From Gigaspora rosea (lineage: Eukaryota; Glomeromycota; Glomeromycetes; Diversisporales; Gigasporaceae), in the NCBI GenBank assembly GCA_003550325.1, contig QKWP01000245.1, forward strand, positions 202,375 through 266,374: DNA of 64,000 nucleotides, in the 5' to 3' direction. Both the position numbers and the translations under genes were made by a program. A model generated the notes under the pieces. The model ran no database searches and was not told where the DNA came from. It worked only from the letters and a program-made list of their open reading frames with translations. The number at the start of each line of letters is the position of its first letter. Positions within the stretch are counted from its first letter, which is position 1. Shown in pieces: positions 58,230 to 64,000 of this stretch.

Positions 58230-60147
58230 TTATTCTATTCTAAGGTCCGAATTATTTGATGTTAATTTAAAACCAATATTATTTTTATAATAAATTTTCA
58301 AATCTTTCAGTGTGGAGTTCTTGCAAAGTGCATCTGCTAATGCTTTTCCTCCTTCGGATCCAAGATTATTATCTTCAAGATTCAAATCTTTCAGTGTGGA
58401 GTTCTTACAAAGTGCATCTGCTAATGCTTTTCCTCCTTCGGATCCAAGATTATTATAACGAAGATTCAAAGAAGTCAGCGTGGAGTTATTGCAAAGTGCA
58501 TCTGCTAATGCATTTCCTCCTTCTGATCCAAGATTATTATTTTCAAAATTCAAAGAAGTACGCGTGGTATTCTTGCAAAGTGCACTTGCTAATGCTTTTC
58601 CCCCCTTTGATCCAAGTTTATTTGAGTCAAGATCCAAAGAAGTAAGCGATGTGTTCTTACAAAGTACTTCTGCCCCTTTTGAGCCAAGATTATTATCTTT
58701 AAGAATTAAAGAAGTTAGCGTGGTGTTCTTACAAAGTTCTTCTGATAACAGTTTTACTCCGAATGGTCCAAGTTCATTTGAACCAAGATCCAATGAAGTC
58801 AACATGGTGTTCTTGCGAAGTGCCATTATTAACTCATTGAAATTCTCAAATCCACGACTGCGAGAAAGATCCCAAGCTGTAGCACTTTCTTGGTCTTCAG
58901 GACTAAGCTGACAGTTTTTGAGTATTGCCTCAAAAAGTTCTAAAGCTTTGAGAAATTTGCCTTGCTCAAAAAATTCATGTGCTTCCTTTCTCAAATTCTC
59001 AAATTCTCAAAAAATTGAGCGGATGCTTCAATAGTAAGATGTTGACTCAACGTTTCGTTAGGATTAATTTGTTTTAAAGTATTAAAAATTAATCTTGTTT
59101 CTGGTCGATTGGCAGGATCGTTATCCCAACATCGTTTGTAAAGTTGAACATATTGCAATGGTGTACCTTCTATAGGTTCTTCTCTATTTCCCCTGCAAAT
59201 ATGAATAGCAAGCGAAAATGCTGATACAAAGGATGCGAATGGTGGTATTCCGCTTGAAACTTCCCAAAGAATTACTCCTAGATTATAGACATCAGATTTC
59301 ATATCACGTTTGTACTTATTAATCATAAAGCATTGAGGTTCGAGGTACGCCGTCATTCCAGAAGCACTTGAGTTCGAATCGATTTCATCAATTTGCCTTG
59401 ATAGTCCGAAACCTGCAATCTTTGGTTGTCTTTGATGAATTAAGATGTTTTGCGGATGCTAAATCATTAAAATATAATGATTGAATAACGCATTAGTAAA
59501 TTGATAAACAATATATATAAAACATATACAACACTATATTACCAGATTTCTATGAATAACATTATTTTCGTGTAAAAATAAAAGTCCGTGTACTATTCTT
59601 TAGCTATGCATAGTTTATCTGTCCACTGTAATATCGTAAAATTTGTAATTAGATATTCTCGTAAAGTTCCATTGTCAGCGTATTGTAAAACTATATTATA
59701 ATATCCGTTGTTATCTATATATTCAATTTGACAAATATATTCGGTTAACATAATTATCATTGTATACCTTCAAAAATTTTAAACTACTTGTTTACCTTTT
59801 GTTACGCCATAGAATGAAATAACGTTTGGATGATAAGAAACTCTTCCCAATAGTTTAAGCTATATTAATTATAAGAATTTGTTACTGTTTTAAGATACCA
59901 ATAAAGTTTAAACACAACATTTATTACCTCATTAATAATATCTTTAATGATTTTTTCATCTGTGCTATAAGACATTTAAGAGCAACCGTTAATTCGCAGT
60001 CTTTCCACTCGTATCTAAAAACTCTACCACCGATTTTAATGGGATCTGTAAGTTTATTATAATCGATGTAATTAAAATGCCCTGCTTTCAAATCATATGT
60101 AAATGTTTTACACGTATCGATTTCGACTCCTATCCCATATTTGTAAC
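58230..60147 (-). pseudogene. broken Sel1 / TKL kinase / LRR gene
   Basis: Reading from 60147 down: a Sel1-like start (YKYGIGVEIDTCKTFTYDLK, AGHFNY); a kinase N-lobe (KIGGRVFRYEWKDCELTVAL then K); exon 59859-59796 (LKLLGRVSYHPNVISFYGVT); then YNIVLQYADNGTLREYL, VHGLLFLHENNVIHRNL, HPQNILIHQRQPKIAGFGLS and the C-lobe (SDVYNLGVILWEVSSGIPPF, RCWDNDPANRPE). After that come a TPR-like segment and about six 28-aa ribonuclease-inhibitor-type LRRs (ALCKNTTLTSL, NNLGSEGGKALADAL) to 58230. Defects: a frame change after VALK (about 59970), a one-base deletion giving TAG at about 59593-59598, and an 8-bp tandem duplication (TCAAATTC twice, 58991-59006) that separates kinase from LRR frames. The catalytic HRD is HRN and DFG is GFG, so the kinase would be inactive even if repaired. 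TKL kinases with Sel1 or LRR repeats are expanded in this fungal group. A hAT element begins exactly at its 5' break. Confidence 0.7.
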
Positions 60148-60549
60148 TAGAGATGTGCCGTTTATATGATAATCCAATTTTTTTCGCGTACAGTACGTAC
60201 AGTACGTACAGTACGTACAGTACAAAATAGTATAGTATATGTATTTTACTAAAAAATATAATATCAAGTTTTTATATTGATTACTTAATATATTTGTTTT
60301 TTTTTATATATTTAATATTAATTTCTAAATATTTTGTATTTAATTTATAAAATAAATTTATTTATATTTAAAATTTAATAAAATATATTGTTATTTAAAA
60401 AATTATATACAATTATATATATGTTAAGAGAAAAAAAACCTTAATATTATTAAGGAAAAAATCTTAACAATATATAATTATATATATTTATAAAACTAAA
60501 ATATAAATATATATTTAGTGTTTAAATATTTTAATTTAAAAAATTAAAA

Positions 60550-63403
60550 CTAATTATTACTATTCATATTATCATCATTATTACTATAAATATCTTCATT
60601 TGCATAAAGATCATCATTACTATCTTCATCACTACAAATATTTTCATCACTACAAATATTTTCATCACTACAAATATCTTCATCACTATCACTTTGACTT
60701 AAATGATCAAATATATCATTTAAATCATTATTTTTATCAAAATTTCTATTTTTTCTTTCTTCTTGTATTAATTTTAACTTATAATTACTATAAATATAAA
60801 CAAGTTTAAAAACTTTATCTGGGCTTAACCGATTTCTTTTTTTATCATGTATATAGCTAAATGCTGACCAGTTACGTTCTGAAGAAGCTGAAGATGTTGG
60901 AATTGTAAGTATTCGTTGTGCTAAATTACAAAGTTCAGGAGCTGATAATTTAAAATTTCCTTTCCACCATGTAATTGAATCAACTTTTTTTATTGCTTTC
61001 CAAGCGAGTTGATTTTGAAATGGACCAGTTTGTGATTTATATTGAAGTATTTGTGTATAAATAATTTCTGCTTTATCTGAATAATATTGTTCTAAAAAAT
61101 CTGAAATAATTGACATTCCATCTGCTTCAAGATTCCGTCCAACAAATTTTGGATCTAATAGATATGCAACTTCAAGAACAGGATGATACATTTTTGTCCA
61201 TCTTTCAGATAATATATCTAATATTTTATTACAAATATTATCAGAAAGTTGCTGAATACCTAAAATAGCAAATTATTATTAATATATTTATATAAAATTT
61301 TCATATATAATATTATATAAATTTAAAATTTTATTAGAGAATTAACACTTATTATATAAATAAAGCCCCCTCCAGAGTTAGTTATTTGGAATTACAAGTT
61401 CTAAAATAATTATAATAAAACTTTATATTATTGGTTACTCAATTGTCAAATAATAAATTACTTTAGAACTTGTAATTGTCAAATGACTGACTCTGAAGGG
61501 GCTATATTTATATAATAAATGTTAGTTCTCTTAATAAAATTTTAATTTATATAAAATTATAATATTAAAAATAATAATTTTTGTAACAGATTAAAATAAA
61601 ATTAAATTATTATTGATTACTAGTAGCAGAGCTAATAGTAATTAATTTTTTTTAGTCTAATTTCATTATAATTTGTAACAATTTTTAATATTTATATTAA
61701 ATTAAATTACTTACAATCTAGTCCTATAATTTTATCATACCATTCATAAAATTCTGAAAGTTTTGGAGTATCACTTTCAAAAAGAAAAATACCTATAGTA
61801 AGTTGCTTTAATAAATATAAAAGTGATTTTAGTTCATTCCAAAAATTTTCATTTAATATAATTGCTTTAATTTCATTATCTAATTCAATTGAACTATTAT
61901 TAGAAATTTCAGTAATTGCAAGACTTAAAGCTAGTTGATTTTTGTACAATGAATCTAAACAAATTGCTGATGATCCCCATCGAGTTTTAACTGGAAGTTT
62001 TAATGTTTTAAAATTAGAACCATATTTTAACTTTTGATATCTTTTAAAAATAGCAGCTGGAAGAATATGATTATGAAAATAAAGAATAATTTTTTTTGAA
62101 TTTTCAAAAATAGTTTTTGCCCAATCAATTTTCATAATATCTCCAATTAAAAGATTTATTCCATGAGCTAAACATCCAAAAAAAATAATAAAAGGATATT
62201 TTTTTTCTAAAATTTTCCATGCAGCTTTCATTACTGATGCATTATCAGTAATAATAGCTGAAACTTTTGTAATTTCAATTGATTCTATTGCTTTCTCAAT
62301 TTCACTAGCTATATTTATTGCATTTTGTTGAATTTCTTCAGTTGGTTTTGCTGATATAAATACAGGTGTAGGTGTAGTAAAAAGAATATTAGTCCAATGT
62401 TCAGCATTTAAATTAGACCTAAATAAATTTAATTAAATATAATATATTAATAAATATTAATAATAAAATTTTATTAATTATAAATATTATATCAAAATTT
62501 ATTATTTTTTATTAAATTTAACTATAATTTCTTAATAATTAATTATCCAAATTATTTAAAATTTTAATATAAATAATAAAATTTTTAACTATAATTTAAT
62601 ATTATAACTAGATTAAGTTACTAGTTTTTAAGTTATTATTGAATATAATAGTTAAAAATTTTTTAAAAAAATTAATTATTATTTTTATATAATATCTTAG
62701 AAACTAGAAATATAATTTAGCTAAAAGTTTAATATATTATAGTTGAATATTAGTTTTATCTATAGTAAAAATTTTAAATAATTTAGATAATTAGTTTTTA
62801 AAAAATTATACTAAAAATTAATAAAGAATAATAAATTTTATTATTTTTTTGTTTTATTTACCATCCATCTGTAATTATACAAATGTAATCAGCATCATCA
62901 ATATATTGCTCTATCTCAAGTTTTGTTTCTTTATAAACTCTATTAAGAAGATTTGTTGAAAGTTTTTTTCTCTTAGGTAAATTAAATGAAGGGCGTAATT
63001 TTTTAAAAAATTGAATAATTGGTTTAAGTTCAGAAAAAGATAAAGGTAATCCACATTGAAATATAGCTTTAGCAAGACAATATTGAAGATGTGCTTGATC
63101 AACTACACTCATATTGTCTAAAAACTGATTAAGATTACTATTTGGTCTATTTGGTAATCTTGTTATTGATTGATTTGTCATATATCTAGGACCATTGAAT
63201 CTAGGACGCTCAAATTCTTCACCAAAATATTCTTTCAATATATCAATACTTGTGTTAGTACATACTTTAAAATGTTCTTCACACCGTAGGACTGTACTAG
63301 CACACTCAAAAGAACATCTATTACATTTTGCTCTTTCTTGTTTATATCCTTCTATGAGTCCTAGCTTAGTAAAATGCTCCCAAATTTTACCAGGTTTTGT
63401 CAT
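60550..63403 (-). CDS. hAT-family transposase, intact after splicing
   Basis: Three exons (63403-62862, 62418-61715, 61259-60550) join in phase to 651 codons plus stop without any edit. An N-terminal BED-type zinc finger covers about residues 8-50 (WEHFTKLG, CNRCSFECASTVLRCEEHFK then VC). The catalytic core shows CIITDGWSN with Asp179, IITDNASVMKAAW with Asp239, GCLAHGINLLI, and LPVKTRWGSS. The C-terminal dimerisation region has TIPTSSASSERNWSAFSYIH with Glu543, the expected third acidic residue, then KKRNRLSPDKVFKLVYI. The last 60 residues are an acidic tail with repeated ICSDEN units. hAT transposases excise and insert DNA with 8-bp target duplications; an intact frame with all three acidic residues means activity is plausible. 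Intron 1 (62861-62419) is AT-rich and intron 2 (61714-61260) contains a foldback MITE. The start MTKPGKIWEHF is the first Met before the BED finger. Confidence 0.85.
61308..61565. mobile_element. foldback MITE in intron 2 of the hAT transposase
   Basis: Arms of over 100 bp pair across the intron: AATATTATATAAATTTAAAA, ATTTTATTAGAGAATTAACA, TTATTATATAAATA, GCCCC and TCCAGAGTTAGT on the left, with the complement on the right (ACTCTGAAGGGGCTATATTT, GTTAGTTCTCTTAATAAAAT). It lies wholly inside the intron, so splicing would remove it. Confidence 0.75.
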
Positions 63404-63524
63404 TATAAAAATAAAGAATTATAATGATAAATCGTAAAAAAATTTAACACATCAATAAATATATCAATTTATGCATGCATATGCCGATACATATATTTAT
63501 TATAATAATACATTTACGCCCTAA

Positions 63525-63835
63525 CATTTTTTTGTTGCTGTTTGCAAAATGATGCACTTTTGATCAATTTTGTAGATTGCTGCATACTCATATAATCACC
63601 CAATTGTTTTCTGATTGCATAATTGTAAAGCGCATTTTTTAGCCAAAAATTCAATATAAATATATTATCTACATAAAATTTGTTAGCCATATCTATGCTC
63701 ACTAAAAAATAAATTGCATAATCACAGTATAATCATGCAACCAAACAACAATCAGATGATTGTCCAAGTAATGGTATAGGTGTGCAGCAGTCTACAAATT
63801 TGATCAAAGTACATCGTTTTGCAAACAGCAATAAA
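63525..63835. mobile_element. foldback element upstream of the hAT transposase
   Basis: Arms of about 60 bp are inverted copies: TTGTTGCTGTTTGCAAAATG, ATGCACTTTTGATCAATTTT and GTAGATTGCTGCATACTCAT on the left (63531-63591), and TATTGCTGTTTGCAAAACGA, TGTACTTTGATCAAATTTGT and AGACTGCTGCACACC read inward from the right (63776-63832). The 62-codon minus frame between them is a by-product. Confidence 0.75.
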
Positions 63836-63854
63836 TAGAAATAGATTATGTTGT

Positions 63855-64000
63855 ATCTAAAGTAGTGATCTATCTAAAGTAGCTACTTTAGATAAATAAA
63901 GTAACATCCGACTCAAGCAGATCTTCATACATGCATTAATTTATAATTCTGGTCATATGCTGCTTTTGATATCTGAAGTAGCTACTTTAAATAGGTGGCT
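63855..64000. repeat. repeated ATCTAAAGTAGCTACTTTAGAT palindromes
   Basis: A perfect 24-bp palindrome (TATCTAAAGTAG and its complement) lies at 63871-63894. A half-site lies at 63854-63865 and a near-copy with two changes at 63970-63993. They may be binding sites or a short tandem family continuing beyond the window. Confidence 0.6.

Larger units (their letters stand above)
60148..64000 (-). mobile_element. hAT transposon, right end outside the window
   Basis: A terminus TAGAGATGTGCCGTTTATAT starts at 60148, immediately after the point where the Sel1/kinase relic stops. The flanking octamer TTTGTAAC (60140-60147) would be the target duplication. The intact transposase reads toward this end. 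The opposite terminus was not found before 64000. The subterminal part holds four exact 9-bp units GTACAGTAC (60188-60223), then AT-rich sequence to 60549. Confidence 0.55.

Noticed and set aside
58310..58911. Plus-strand frames of 111 and 143 codons with repeated units.
   Set aside because: They mirror the 84-bp LRR repeats of the minus-strand gene.

Overview
The window reads as nuclear DNA of an arbuscular mycorrhizal fungus (Glomeromycotina, Rhizophagus-like). The reasons are very AT-rich sequence, short GT-AG introns of about 80-90 nt next to longer ones, and gene families expanded in that group: sacsin-like GHKL ATPases with a BTB domain, F-box/LRR proteins, tyrosine-kinase-like (TKL) kinases with Sel1 or LRR repeats, hAT and Plavaka-type transposases, and many inverted-repeat (MITE or foldback) elements. 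The species is inferred from family content; no rRNA gene or other direct marker is present.

Layout. 1-8.6 kb: a TA-flanked MITE, a decayed Plavaka/CACTA-type transposase (+), and a convergent five-exon gene of an unrecognised family (-) with one frameshift. 8.6-18.9 kb: no intact gene; tandem duplications carrying relics of the same unrecognised family, an inverted pair of pseudogene fragments, and a 1-kb array of palindromes inside a hAT-like element. 19.1-28.1 kb: the main gene, a seven-exon reading frame (-) for a sacsin-like protein of about 2733 aa with two GHKL ATPase modules and a C-terminal BTB domain. 28.2-32.2 kb: repeats, including a second palindrome array interrupted by a TTA/TTTA microsatellite. 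32.1-46 kb: a segmental duplication of an F-box-like gene with about 3 kb of flank. One copy is intact and the other is C-terminally truncated, and each carries insertions the other lacks, so it acts as a natural empty-site test. 46-58 kb: mainly non-autonomous elements (two with 8-bp target duplications, one with TTAA) plus one secreted cysteine-rich protein gene (-). 58.2-64 kb: a broken Sel1/TKL kinase/LRR gene (-) apparently interrupted by a hAT transposon whose 651-aa transposase is intact after splicing.

No operon-like system is expected in such a genome. The most distinctive content is (a) the giant sacsin-BTB gene, (b) the unrecognised gene family and its relics, (c) palindrome-of-palindromes arrays at several loci, (d) a conserved core of about 45 bp (CCAATC...GGATCAGYCCGACA) carried by elements with different terminal repeats, and (e) non-autonomous elements whose ends are tandem arrays of short motifs. 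Exon boundaries were assigned by hand from GT/AG sites and reading phase.
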